The translations under genes and the position numbers were made by a program. This document shows, in pieces, positions 42,819 through 51,848 of a stretch of 64,000 bases of DNA. Position 1 is the first letter of the stretch, and each line of letters starts with the position of its first letter. The notes under the pieces are model-generated. The model ran no database searches, had not been told where the DNA came from, and saw only the letters and a list, made by a program, of their open reading frames with translations. Origin of the DNA: CAWIJJ01 sp963836405 (GTDB lineage: Bacteria; Acidobacteriota; Terriglobia; Bryobacterales; Bryobacteraceae); assembly GCA_963836405.1 (NCBI GenBank), contig CAWIJL010000010.1:1-64000 (forward strand). Reading direction: 5' to 3'.

Positions 42819-43801
42819 CTATAATGCTTGGCGGCGCCCGGCAACAACCCCCAAGCGTTTGAAAATGAGTGGAAAACGCCTGGACAGCAGGGCCGTTAAG
42901 AAAATCGCCGCCAGAACCAGGATGTTCCCCGGCTCGGGCACGGGATCGGAACCCCCCACCAACCCGCCGACCGGCAACGCTAAGCCGCCGGGCACGCCAT
43001 CCGGGGGCGGGGGAGGCTCTAAAGAAAGCAGATCGAGCGACGGGTAATCCGCCGCGCCGGCATCCCCATTCCCAAGCGCCTCCATCGTGCCCTCCTGCCA
43101 AGGCTTCGGGTTCGCCGCAGCGGCAAGGTCATACAGCCCGGCCGAGTGATGGAAATCCGTCCAATCGCCCGAAGCGGGGGAGGCGAAAAAGCCCTCGCGC
43201 CTCGCGGCAGAAAGGTGAGCGCGCGGGAACGTCCCGCCCACGATGCCCGACGGGCTGCCGGCCAGGCGCGACGGTTTGAAAAGCGTTGCGGGATCGACCT
43301 GCGGGTCGGACCATCAGCCGGACTCGCGCCTCTGCCGCCGCTGCCGGGCCCGGCGCCGCCCATCCCGGCTGGCTTCTTCCCGCTCCGCTGGAATCCGCCT
43401 GGAGGCCGTTGTCCAGCCAGGAGTGGCTGCCAGTAGGCTTCAAACGGGTCACGCGGTTTCGCCTCGTATCGGGAAGCCGGCAGACCTGGATCTTCGGCAT
43501 TTCCGTAAAGCGGAAGCGGAGAAGTCAGCGGAGCCGGAGCGCCGGTACGGGCCGAGTCCGCTGGGGCTGAAGGGGAGTTCGTTCGGCCGGCGGGCAATGC
43601 ATGTCCGTCCGATGTCTTCGGCGTGGCGCCCCCGGACGCGGCGACGTTTTCGGCACCCCGGCCCCGGTGGGGAAGATGCTCCGCCAGGAGAAAAAGGCCG
43701 GCGCAAGAACAGAAAGCGATCGCCAGGGTGATGCGCGCTGGGCTCAGCCGGAACCAGATCGAGTTGCGCGCCATTTCACGGTAAGCCGTACGGTAACGCA
43801 C
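42819..43801 (-). pseudogene. PEP-CTERM-anchored secreted protein, one frameshift
   Basis: The N-terminal frame (ARNSIWFRLSPARITLAIAF) has a signal-type helix and a Pro/Gly/Ser-rich body to about 43311. There the frame changes and continues as DPQVDPATLFKPSRLAGSPSGI, then a body with DWTDFHHSAGLYDL and a C-terminal PVPEPGNILVLAAIFLTALLSRRF. That is a classic PEP-CTERM sorting signal: VPEPG, a hydrophobic helix and arginines. One missing base in a GG run would explain the break. Exosortase would process the tail; no exosortase gene is in the window. Function unknown. Confidence 0.65.
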
Positions 43802-43849
43802 TAATCGGATTCTCCGGTCCTAATGTATCATGTTAACCATCGGTGTTAT

Positions 43850-43877
43850 CCCTGGTTCCATAAGCCAAATACCAGGG
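43850..43877. repeat. Inverted repeat between divergent genes
   Basis: CCCTGGT (43850-43856) and ACCAGGG (43871-43877) are perfect 7-bp arms separated by 14 bp in the gap between the PEP-CTERM gene and the secreted Pro/Gln-rich protein. It could be an operator. TACAAT at 43892-43897 is a possible -10 for the rightward gene. Confidence 0.35.
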
Positions 43878-43918
43878 AAACTACAAAGCGGTACAATGCA
43901 GGGCAGGGGGAGAGCTAG

Positions 43919-44680
43919 ATGCGGACGGTTAGGACTATCGGCATTCTTGTTCTTTTGGCGGGCACGGTTTTGGCGCAGAACCGGTCGGGTTACGTGAACA
44001 CTCCCGGGGTCACTCGCGGGTTCGGCAGCGTGGTGTTTCCCGGCGGCACTTCGGCTATGCGGGGTATCCAGCGAACCACCGGCAGCGTCGTGTACCCGGC
44101 GGGCGGAAATCCGCAGATCGCGATTCCCTCGATTCCGTTCTCCGTCACAGATACGAACTTCGCCACACGGCTCGGCGCGATTACGCAAGGCCGTCCTCCG
44201 ATGCAGAACCGTCCGGGGCAGTACCCGGGCAGGTCGCGCGGCGGGAACACGGTGGTCTATGCGTACCCGGTTTACGTGGGATCGGGCTACTACGACAATC
44301 CCTACCTGCAAGCGCCCCCGCAGCAACCGGCCAACGTCACCGTCATCTATCCGCCGCAGCAGGCGACGCCGGTGATCGTGCAGTATCCATCCGACGCGAG
44401 CTACGCCCAGCAGCAACAGCCCATGTCGATTTATGAGCCGCCGGTGCGCGAGCAGATGGTGGAACCCGCGCGCATGTCCGAGCCGTCCCACTACATGATC
44501 GCGTTCAAAGACCACAGCATTTACGCGGCGGTGGCGTACTGGGTGGAGGGCGAGACGCTGCACTACTTCACCACCGGCAACGTCCACAACCAAGCCTCGG
44601 TTTCACTAATCGACCGGGACCTCACCGAAAGACTGAATCACGATTCCGGCCTGGAAGTGAAACTGCCCCCGGCTAATTAG
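43919..44680 (+). CDS. Secreted Pro/Gln/Tyr-rich protein of unknown function
   Basis: The 253-residue protein has a signal peptide (TIGILVLLAGTVLAQN) and a low-complexity middle rich in G, P, Q and Y (YLQAPPQQPANVTVIYPPQQ). A short conserved-looking C-terminal domain contains HYMIAFKDHSIYAAVAYWVEGETLHYFTT and LIDRDLTERLNHDSGLEVKLP. Acidobacterial genomes often have proteins with this C-terminal motif, but no function is known to me. ATG 43919 follows GGGGGAGAG. It converges on guaA. Confidence 0.7.
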   Translation: MRTVRTIGILVLLAGTVLAQNRSGYVNTPGVTRGFGSVVFPGGTSAMRGIQRTTGSVVYPAGGNPQIAIPSIPFSVTDTNFATRLGAITQGRPPMQNRPGQYPGRSRGGNTVVYAYPVYVGSGYYDNPYLQAPPQQPANVTVIYPPQQATPVIVQYPSDASYAQQQQPMSIYEPPVREQMVEPARMSEPSHYMIAFKDHSIYAAVAYWVEGETLHYFTTGNVHNQASVSLIDRDLTERLNHDSGLEVKLPPAN

Positions 44681-44687
44681 TCGGAAC

Positions 44688-46424
44688 TCATTCCCACTCG
44701 ATGGTGCCCGGCGGCTTGTGCGTGAGGTCGTACAGCACCGCGGCGATTCCGTCGAGTTCCAACAATTCGGAACACATGCGATCGCGCAGCTCGACGTCGA
44801 GCGGAACGGACTGTGCCGTCATGCCGTCCACCGAATCGACGGGACGCAACACGATCGATTCGGGTCGTTCGGCGGTGCCCAGAGGAATGAGGATCACGGG
44901 GAATTGCCAGATCCGTCGATCGTAGCCGCTCTGCTGCGACAGGCGGCGTACCACCGCGTCGGCGGTGCGCAACAGGTCGAGGCGCTCGGGTGTCAGGGAG
45001 CAGGCGCGAACCTGAAGATCGGCGATGGGAGCGCGGGAGGCCAGCATCGCCACCACGCGGTTGACGCCCGGCAGACGGTTGATCAGGCCGGTGGCGCGGG
45101 CGTGGTCCGGTGAATCGATGGCCAGCACGGGGGCGTAGCTCCGCGAATCGCCCTGGACCCCGACCGAATTCACCGGGATCACGAAACCGTCGGGTGTGGA
45201 CCGGACCGGCGCGTCGAATTCGGAGCAGAGACAGCGGATCGCCAGGCCCGGACCGGGGAACGGATGGCGGTCGAGCAACTCCGCGGGAAGACCCAACTCG
45301 CGCCCCACTTCCCGCACCTCGTCCTTGTAGAACGACTTCAGCGGCTCCACGATCAGTCCGGCATCGATCAGCTTCTGGATGCCTGCCACGCGGTTGTGAT
45401 GCGTTTTGATCACCGCCGCTTTGGCCGTGCCGCCGGATTCGATGGTGTCGGGATAGATCGTGCCCTGGCCGAGTATCCAGTGTTCGTCCAAAAGGTGGCG
45501 GGATTCGATGATGCGCTCCTGCACGCGTACGAATTCCTCGCCGATGGCGTGGCGCTTCCGCTCCGGGTCGGTGATGCCGGCCAGGGCGGTCAGGAACGGC
45601 TCGCGGGCATGCTCCACGGTCACGCCGGCCATGCGGCGGACGAAATCGGTTTCGCCTTCGCGCATGAGACCGGTGTCCACGTAGACGCCGCGCACACGGT
45701 CGGCCCCGAGCGCCCGTGTGCAGAGCGTGAAGGCCACTGTGGAATCCACGCCGCCGCTGACGAAGAAAAACACGTTCCGCGATCCGGCGCAGGCCCGGAT
45801 CTCCTCTTCGAGCAGCGGCGCGCGGTGGCGCGGATCCCAATCCGCCGTACAGCCGCAGACGTTGAACACGAAGTTGCGAAGATATTCGCGGCCGCGCGCC
45901 GTATGGACCACTTCGGGGTGAAACTGCAGCCCGTAGAGCTTGCGCGCCGGAGCGGCGATGGCGGCCACCGCGCAGGTATCCGTGCGGCCGGCGACCGAGA
46001 ACCCTTCGGGAAGATCCCCCACCGTATCCCGGTGGCTCATCCAGATCTGCTGGGAGCCGGCGAGGCCCGCGAACATGGGGTCCGCGCGTTCCTCGAGTTC
46101 CAGGGTGGCGAGGCCGTACTCGCCCTTATCGCCCTTGCGAACCTCCCCGCCCAACAGTTTCGCCATGAGTTGCTGGCCGTAACAGATTCCGAGGACCGGC
46201 TGCCCGGTTTCGAAAATGGCAGGATCCACCGTAGGGCTGCCCGGGTCGTAGACGCTGCTGGGACCGCCGGATATAATCAGGCCGCGCGCGGAGCCGAGCG
46301 CCGCGGCCGGTGTTTCGCTGGGACGAACCTCGGCATACACGCCGAGCTCACGAACTTTGCGGGCTTCCAGGTGCGTATACTGGCCGCCCGCGTCCAGAAT
46401 GACAATCTGCGGATCGGGGTTCAA
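44688..46424 (-). CDS. guaA: GMP synthase (glutamine-hydrolysing)
   Basis: GuaA converts XMP to GMP with glutamine and ATP. The 578-residue protein has a class I glutamine amidotransferase domain with C81 in GICYGQQ and H169/E171 in FHPE. The ATP-pyrophosphatase domain has SGGVDST (223-229), and the C-terminal dimerisation domain ends with TIEWE. It is longer than the usual 510-530. The start is TTG 46424, 6 nt after a TACCAT box; no ATG fits. It is an isolated gene, not next to guaB. Confidence 0.96.
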   Translation of the reverse strand: MNPDPQIVILDAGGQYTHLEARKVRELGVYAEVRPSETPAAALGSARGLIISGGPSSVYDPGSPTVDPAIFETGQPVLGICYGQQLMAKLLGGEVRKGDKGEYGLATLELEERADPMFAGLAGSQQIWMSHRDTVGDLPEGFSVAGRTDTCAVAAIAAPARKLYGLQFHPEVVHTARGREYLRNFVFNVCGCTADWDPRHRAPLLEEEIRACAGSRNVFFFVSGGVDSTVAFTLCTRALGADRVRGVYVDTGLMREGETDFVRRMAGVTVEHAREPFLTALAGITDPERKRHAIGEEFVRVQERIIESRHLLDEHWILGQGTIYPDTIESGGTAKAAVIKTHHNRVAGIQKLIDAGLIVEPLKSFYKDEVREVGRELGLPAELLDRHPFPGPGLAIRCLCSEFDAPVRSTPDGFVIPVNSVGVQGDSRSYAPVLAIDSPDHARATGLINRLPGVNRVVAMLASRAPIADLQVRACSLTPERLDLLRTADAVVRRLSQQSGYDRRIWQFPVILIPLGTAERPESIVLRPVDSVDGMTAQSVPLDVELRDRMCSELLELDGIAAVLYDLTHKPPGTIEWE

Positions 46425-46430
46425 GTACTG

Positions 46431-46436
46431 ATGGTA
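46431..46436 (-). promoter_or_regulatory. -10 element of guaA
   Basis: TACCAT on the minus strand ends 6 nt before the TTG start, with no ribosome-binding site between. It fits the short-leader pattern seen at several other genes here. Confidence 0.4.
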
Positions 46437-46480
46437 GGACGCGCCCTCCGGGCCTGTCCACTTCTTCGAGCCGTGCGCGT

Positions 46481-48103
46481 CTACTGCCGCTGGGCGACGG
46501 CAGGCTTGCCGGTCCGTCCGTTCATGCGCTCCACGATTATCTTGTGAGCGTTCTCGACCAGGCTTACGGCCTTGGGCATCGCGTCGATGGCTTTCAACAC
46601 GGCCGGGTCGGTCTGCGCGAAGATGCGGTCGCTCGAATCCTCGTCGAAAGCGTAGATGTACATTTCCCTGGCCAGGTAGCGCCGCGTCCAGTCGCGGTCT
46701 TTGAGGAAATCGGTTTCCGCGAACTTGACGTCTTTGTCCACCAGGTAATCGTGCAGCGCATCAAGCACCTTGGCATCCGGCAGCCATCCCTTGGGCAGGT
46801 CGGTGCTGTTCTTGGCGAACCATGCGCGCGTGAACGCGAATAACTGGGCACGCAGCAGTTCGGTTTGCAGAGGATCGAGTTTGGGGGTTTCCACCTTCTC
46901 ATCCGGCGTGATGCCGCCGCCGCCGTAGACCGTCCGTCCGCTGTCGGTCATCTTCACGTCCATCGGATTCCGGGCGTCCGAGTGATCGTTGTAATAGTAG
47001 TCGTAGAACGACTTGTTGCTGTAATCGCGCTGGATCAGCCGGCCGCTGGGGGTGTAGAAGTGGGCGATGGTCAGGGCCAGCGCGGTGCTGTCGCCGAGCG
47101 GGAAAACCGTCTGCACCAGTCCCTTGCCGAACGTGGTTTCACCGAGGATCCAGGCCCGGTCGTGGTCCTGCAGAGCCCCGGACACGATCTCCGCGGCGGA
47201 GGCCGAAAAGCGGTCTACGAGCACTACGATGGGGTATTCGCGGCCATGATTGCCGTTGCGCGCGATGTACGGCTTCTCGGGTGAGGAGCGGCCGTGGTGG
47301 GAAACGATCAACTGGTTGCGCTGGAGGAACCGGTCCGCCACCGCCACCCCGGCGTTGAGCAGGCCTCCCGGATTGCCGCGCAGGTCCAGGACCATGCCTT
47401 GCATGTTGTTCTCGCCCAGCCGCCGCAGGTTCTCGTCCAGCTCGCGAACCGTGTTTTCTCCGAAGCTCAGAATCTTGACATACGCGATATTGGGTTTCAG
47501 CCAGAACGCGTCCGGGACGCTCTTGCGGCTGATCTCGTCGCGGGTGACGTTGAAAGTGACGTAGTCGGGCGCGCCCTCGCGGGACACAGTGATTTTGACG
47601 CTGGTATTCCGAGGCCCTTTGAGCAGGTCCGCCACTTCGGTGGTGTTCAGGTTATCAGTGGGTTTGTCATTGACAAAAGAAATGATGTCGCCCGGACGCA
47701 AACCTGCCTTGTAGGCCGGACTGCCCGGAAACGGCGCCACCACCACCGTTTTGCCCCCCCGCATCGCCACATGCATGCCGACGCCGAAGTACGTGCCTTT
47801 CTGCTCGTCGCGTAATTCGCGGTAGGCTTTCGGATCGAAAAAATTGGAGTGAGGATCGAGGGTACGGAGCATGCCCGGGATGGCACCCTTGTAAATGGCT
47901 TTGTCCGGGTCCAAGGGATCGGCGAAATTCTGATCCACCAGCCCATAAAACCTGGTGAACTTCTCGATGTCCTTGCCGAGGCGGACCTCGTCGGTGGAGG
48001 CGGCGGATGCCACCGGAATTCTGGGCCCGTACAGGCCTCCCAGAACGGAACAGACAGTTACGATTAAAACTACCACCAGCAGGGAGTGCCTTTTTCCGGC
48101 CAT
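46481..48103 (-). CDS. C-terminal processing protease, S41 family (CtpA/Prc-like)
   Basis: The 540-residue protein is a periplasmic serine protease. It has a signal-anchor (LLVVVLIVTVCSVLGGLYG), a PDZ domain at about 105-185 (GKTVVVAPFPGSPAYKAGLRPGDIISFVND) and the S41 core with the Ser in FSASAAEIVSGALQD and the Lys in TFGKGLVQ. A C-terminal helical extension follows. ATG 48103 is chosen over 48160 because the signal starts there and GAGG lies upstream. These enzymes trim or degrade envelope proteins and wall hydrolases. Confidence 0.93.
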   Translation of the reverse strand: MAGKRHSLLVVVLIVTVCSVLGGLYGPRIPVASAASTDEVRLGKDIEKFTRFYGLVDQNFADPLDPDKAIYKGAIPGMLRTLDPHSNFFDPKAYRELRDEQKGTYFGVGMHVAMRGGKTVVVAPFPGSPAYKAGLRPGDIISFVNDKPTDNLNTTEVADLLKGPRNTSVKITVSREGAPDYVTFNVTRDEISRKSVPDAFWLKPNIAYVKILSFGENTVRELDENLRRLGENNMQGMVLDLRGNPGGLLNAGVAVADRFLQRNQLIVSHHGRSSPEKPYIARNGNHGREYPIVVLVDRFSASAAEIVSGALQDHDRAWILGETTFGKGLVQTVFPLGDSTALALTIAHFYTPSGRLIQRDYSNKSFYDYYYNDHSDARNPMDVKMTDSGRTVYGGGGITPDEKVETPKLDPLQTELLRAQLFAFTRAWFAKNSTDLPKGWLPDAKVLDALHDYLVDKDVKFAETDFLKDRDWTRRYLAREMYIYAFDEDSSDRIFAQTDPAVLKAIDAMPKAVSLVENAHKIIVERMNGRTGKPAVAQRQ

Positions 48104-48181
48104 GCAGGAACGTCTCTCTTCCTCGAAAGTATACCTTACCTTTTTGATTAGACGCGGCAAGGCCCCCCGAGGCTACGGAAA

Positions 48182-48607
48182 TTACCCTTGACCGCGTGCA
48201 ACGGGTATTTCGCGGTGAATGGCGTCCAGCACACCATTAAGAAACTGAACGGATTCTTCGTGGGAGAACTTTCGGGCGAGCTCCAGGGCTTCGTCGATGG
48301 CCACCGCCGCGGGGGTTCCTCCATGGACCATTTCGTACACCGCGAGCCGCAAAATGTTCCGGTCGACGGCCGGCATCCGCTCCATCCGCCAGTGTTCGGC
48401 GTGGCGGGAGATGCGGTCATCCACCTCCCCCAGGTGGTCAACCGTGCCGCGTACCAGGTCGTCAACGAACGGATCGTGATCCGGCTGCTCCTCGGAGTAG
48501 AGCGTTTCGTAATAGGCCCGGATCGCGTCCTCCACCGGCTGCCTGCGGGCATCCCACAGGAAGAGGATCTGAAGAGCGCGTTGCCGGGATTTGCGGCGTG
48601 AAGGCAT
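48182..48607 (-). CDS. nusB: Transcription antitermination factor NusB
   Basis: NusB binds boxA RNA with NusE in rRNA antitermination. The 141-residue protein has the all-helical NusB fold with SRQRALQILFLWDA at the N-terminus and MERMPAVDRNILRLAVYEM, then AVAIDEALELARKFSHEESVQFLNGVLDAI. It overlaps ribH by 1 bp; ribH-nusB is a common pair. Confidence 0.95.
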   Translation of the reverse strand: MPSRRKSRQRALQILFLWDARRQPVEDAIRAYYETLYSEEQPDHDPFVDDLVRGTVDHLGEVDDRISRHAEHWRMERMPAVDRNILRLAVYEMVHGGTPAAVAIDEALELARKFSHEESVQFLNGVLDAIHREIPVARGQG

Positions 48608-49083
48608 CAGGAGGTTGTCCGCAGCGCTTTCAAAAGGTTCGCCATTTCGATGGCCGTCATGGCGGCGTCAAAGCCCTTATTGCCACCCTTGGCGCCGGCG
48701 CGGTCGATGGCCTGTTCCAACGTATTCGTAGTAAGCACGCCAAAGGCCACCGGAACGCCCGTTTCCGAGGCCACGTGCGCGATGCCCTTGGCCGCTTCCG
48801 CGGCTACGTAGTCGAAGTGCGGCGTTTCTCCGCGGATGACAGCGCTCAGGCAGATGACTGCATCGTAACGGTGCTGCCGGGCTGCCTCGCCGGCAACCAT
48901 GGGCGCCTCCCAGGAGCCGGGCACCTTGATGATGTCGATCTGGTCTTCGCTGGCTCCAGTGCGGGCAAGCGCGTCCAGGGCGCCGCCCAGCAGGCGCTCG
49001 GTAATGAAGCTGTTGAACCGGCTGACGATGATGGCAAACCGCAGCCCGGCGGCCGATAGCTGCCCTTCAATGACTCTTGGCAT
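48607..49083 (-). CDS. ribH: 6,7-dimethyl-8-ribityllumazine synthase
   Basis: RibH makes the last intermediate of riboflavin synthesis. The 158-residue protein has IIVSRFNSFITERLLGGALDAL, IIKVPGSWEAPMVAGE, AVICLSAVIRGETPHFDYVA (active-site His) and GVLTTNTLEQAIDRAG, all family motifs. It forms icosahedral or pentameric shells in relatives. Other rib genes are not in the window. Confidence 0.96.
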   Translation of the reverse strand: MPRVIEGQLSAAGLRFAIIVSRFNSFITERLLGGALDALARTGASEDQIDIIKVPGSWEAPMVAGEAARQHRYDAVICLSAVIRGETPHFDYVAAEAAKGIAHVASETGVPVAFGVLTTNTLEQAIDRAGAKGGNKGFDAAMTAIEMANLLKALRTTS

Positions 49084-49085
49084 AT

Positions 49086-49871
49086 CTAATTTCCCGTGAA
49101 GACGGCGCGCCTTTTTTCAAGGAATGCGCGTGTCCCTTCCTTGCAATCGCTGGTGGCCGCGCACAGGCCGAAGGCGGCGGCCTCAAATCGCAAGCCGGTT
49201 TCGAGGTCCGTCTCGAGGCCCGTATCGACGGCCTGCATGGTCATGGCCAGCGCGACCGGGGCGTTGGATAACGCCTTGGCCAGCCAAGTCCGGCAATAGG
49301 AGATGAGTTCAGACTGCGGGACCACCGCGTTGACCAGGCCGATGCGATGCGCTTCGGCGGCGCTGACGGCGTCGCCCGAGAGCAGCATTTGCAGTGCCCG
49401 GCCGCGGCCTACGAGGCGCGGAAGGCGCTGCGTGCCGCCGAATCCGGGAATCAACCCGAGCTTTACCTCGGGCTGCCCGAGGTCCGCATTGTCGGAAGCG
49501 AACCGGACCGCGCACGCCATTGCGAGTTCCAGTCCGCCGCCCAGCGCATACCCGTTGACGGCCGCAACCCACGGTTTCCGCGCCGTTTCCAGCATGCGGA
49601 AAACGGCTTGCCCCGCCAGCGCGTAGTCCCTGGTTTCGAGCGGATTCATGGCCGCCAGTTCGGCAATGTCGGCGCCTGCGACGAAAGCCTTGCTGCCGGC
49701 GCCGGTCAGAATCGCACCTCGCAAACCGGCGTCGCCGGCCACCGTGTCGAACGCATCTTTGAGTTCCGCCACCACGCCCCGCGACAGGGCATTTCGCTTG
49801 TCCGGGCGGTTGACGGTGACGAGCGCAATGCCCGCGTCGTCCGCCTCAAACAGGATATCGTGGTACGGCAT
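49086..49871 (-). CDS. Enoyl-CoA hydratase/isomerase family protein (crotonase)
   Basis: The 261-residue protein hydrates enoyl-CoA esters in fatty acid or amino acid breakdown. It has VTVNRPDKRNALSRGVV, the oxyanion region KAFVAGADIAEL and AVNGYALGGGLELAMAC with the first Glu. QPEVKLGLIPGFGGTQRL supplies the second Glu, so it should act as a hydratase. ATG 49871 is chosen over 49988 because the family starts there. A TACACT box lies 8 nt upstream. It precedes ribH by 2 bp and is divergent from lepA. Confidence 0.93.
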   Translation of the reverse strand: MPYHDILFEADDAGIALVTVNRPDKRNALSRGVVAELKDAFDTVAGDAGLRGAILTGAGSKAFVAGADIAELAAMNPLETRDYALAGQAVFRMLETARKPWVAAVNGYALGGGLELAMACAVRFASDNADLGQPEVKLGLIPGFGGTQRLPRLVGRGRALQMLLSGDAVSAAEAHRIGLVNAVVPQSELISYCRTWLAKALSNAPVALAMTMQAVDTGLETDLETGLRFEAAAFGLCAATSDCKEGTRAFLEKRRAVFTGN

Positions 49872-49879
49872 TCCTGAAT

Positions 49880-49885
49880 AGTGTA
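49880..49885 (-). promoter_or_regulatory. -10 element of the enoyl-CoA hydratase gene
   Basis: TACACT on the minus strand ends 8 nt before the ATG at 49871. AGGA lies directly before the ATG, too near to be an effective ribosome-binding site. Confidence 0.4.
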
Positions 49886-49944
49886 GCATCGGACGTATCG
49901 CGCTTCTCCTTGTGGGATAATCGGTTGAGACCCCCAACACCCGC

Positions 49945-51759
49945 ATGGATCGCGAATTCATCCGCAATTTTTCTATCATTGCGCACATCGATCACGGCAA
50001 GTCGACGCTGGCCGACCGCCTGCTCGAAGTGACCGGCGCACTTTCCCAGCGCGAGATGATGGAGCAGGTGCTGGACTCGATGGACCTGGAGCGGGAGCGC
50101 GGCATCACCATTAAAGCCCACGCGGTGCGGCTCACCTATATTGGCGACGACGGCCACGAATACCAGCTCAACCTGATCGACACTCCCGGGCACGTGGACT
50201 TCTCCTACGAAGTTTCGCGCAGCTTGCAGGCCTGCGAGGGCGCGCTGCTGGTGGTGGATGCGAGCCAGGGAGTCGAGGCTCAAACCCTCGCCAACACCTA
50301 CCTCGCACTGCACCACAATTTGGAAATCATCCCGGTGATCAACAAGATCGACCTGCCGGCCGCGGAACCGGAACGAATCCGGGAGCAGATCGAAACCATT
50401 ATCGGCCTGGACGCGCGCGACGCGGTGCTGACGAGCGCGAAGCAGGGGACCGGGGTGCACGAGATTCTGGAGGCGATCGTCCACCTGGTGCCTCCGCCGA
50501 AGGGCTCGCCGGACGCGCCCTTGCGCGCGCTGATTTTCGACTCCTGGTTCGACACCTACCGCGGCGTCATCATCCTGACGCGCGTGGTGGAAGGACGGCT
50601 GCGGCTGGGTCAGAAAATTCGACTGTGGTCGAACGGCCAGACCTTCGACGTGGATGGACTGGGGTATCAGGCCCCCAAATCGACCCCGGCGGAGGAACTT
50701 TCGGCGGGCGAGGTCGGCTTCCTGTTCGCCAACATCAAGACGGTCTCCGACGCGAAAATCGGCGACACCATCGTCGATCACGAGAATCCACCCGCCCAGC
50801 CTCTGCCGGGATTCGAAGAGATCAAGCCGATGGTCTTTGCCGGGCTCTATCCGGTGGAGTCGCACGAACACGGGCTGCTGCGCGACGCTCTCGAAAAGCT
50901 GCGTCTGAACGACAGCGCGTTTAGCTTCGAGCCGGAGAACTCGGTGGCGCTGGGCTTCGGCTTCCGCTGCGGCTTTCTCGGCCTTCTGCACCTGGAAATC
51001 GTGCAGGAGCGGCTGGAGCGCGAGTTCAACATCGACCTGATCACCACCGCGCCCGGCGTACGCTACCGCATCACGACCACGGACGGAGTTCTGGTAGAGG
51101 TGGACAATCCGACGAAGTTCCCGGACCCGTCCGAGATCAAGCAGATCGAAGAACCGATCATCGACGCCAGCGTGATCACCCGGGAAGAATACCTCGGGGG
51201 CATTCTGAAGCTGCTGGAAGAAAAGCGCGGGGCGCAGAAGAAATTCGAGTACCTCGGCGGCGGGCGTGTCATGCTGCTGTACGAACTGCCGCTGAACGAG
51301 ATCGTGCTCGATTTTTACGACCGGCTGAAATCGGTGTCGCGCGGCTACGCGTCGCTCGACTACCACCTGGCCGGGTACCGGGTTTCGCCCATGGTGCGGC
51401 TGGACGTGCTGGTGGCGGGCGAACCGGTGGATGCGCTCTCCATGATCGTGCACCGCGATTTCGCCTATGACCGCGGCAAGGAACTGATTTCGCGGCTTCG
51501 GCGCCTGATTCCGCGGCAGATGTTCGAGGTAGCGCTGCAGGCGGCCATCGGCAATAAGATCGTGGCGCGCGAAACGATCTCGGCGATGCGCAAAAACGTG
51601 CTCGCCAAGTGCTACGGCGGCGACATTTCGCGCAAGCGCAAACTGCTCGAAAAGCAAAAAGAAGGCAAGAAGCGGATGAAGCGCGTAGGCCGCGTCGAGA
51701 TTCCGCAGGAAGCATTCCTGGCCGTGCTCAAAGTGGGGCAGGGCGAGATGGAAGAGTAG
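49945..51759 (+). CDS. lepA: Elongation factor 4 (LepA)
   Basis: LepA is a ribosome-associated GTPase involved in initiation or back-translocation. The 604-residue protein has G1 AHIDHGKST (13-21), G2 RGITIKA, G3 DTPGHVDF, G4 NKIDLP, then translation-factor domains II-V and the LepA-specific C-terminus (AKCYGGDISRKRKLLEKQKEGKKRMK). Length is as expected. GATAAT at 49916-49921 is a candidate -10, 23 nt upstream. Confidence 0.97.
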   Translation: MDREFIRNFSIIAHIDHGKSTLADRLLEVTGALSQREMMEQVLDSMDLERERGITIKAHAVRLTYIGDDGHEYQLNLIDTPGHVDFSYEVSRSLQACEGALLVVDASQGVEAQTLANTYLALHHNLEIIPVINKIDLPAAEPERIREQIETIIGLDARDAVLTSAKQGTGVHEILEAIVHLVPPPKGSPDAPLRALIFDSWFDTYRGVIILTRVVEGRLRLGQKIRLWSNGQTFDVDGLGYQAPKSTPAEELSAGEVGFLFANIKTVSDAKIGDTIVDHENPPAQPLPGFEEIKPMVFAGLYPVESHEHGLLRDALEKLRLNDSAFSFEPENSVALGFGFRCGFLGLLHLEIVQERLEREFNIDLITTAPGVRYRITTTDGVLVEVDNPTKFPDPSEIKQIEEPIIDASVITREEYLGGILKLLEEKRGAQKKFEYLGGGRVMLLYELPLNEIVLDFYDRLKSVSRGYASLDYHLAGYRVSPMVRLDVLVAGEPVDALSMIVHRDFAYDRGKELISRLRRLIPRQMFEVALQAAIGNKIVARETISAMRKNVLAKCYGGDISRKRKLLEKQKEGKKRMKRVGRVEIPQEAFLAVLKVGQGEMEE

Positions 51760-51848
51760 CGAACCGTACGTTGGCTGCCGGTCCGGACCGCCGTTCGCTC
51801 AGAAATATTCCTCGCCCGCAATATACTCGCTGGAGCAAAGGAGCTGTC

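Noticed and set aside
49846..51657. 603-codon minus-strand frame opposite lepA
   Set aside because: lepA is certain, and the antisense frame has only low-complexity H/R/V/D content.
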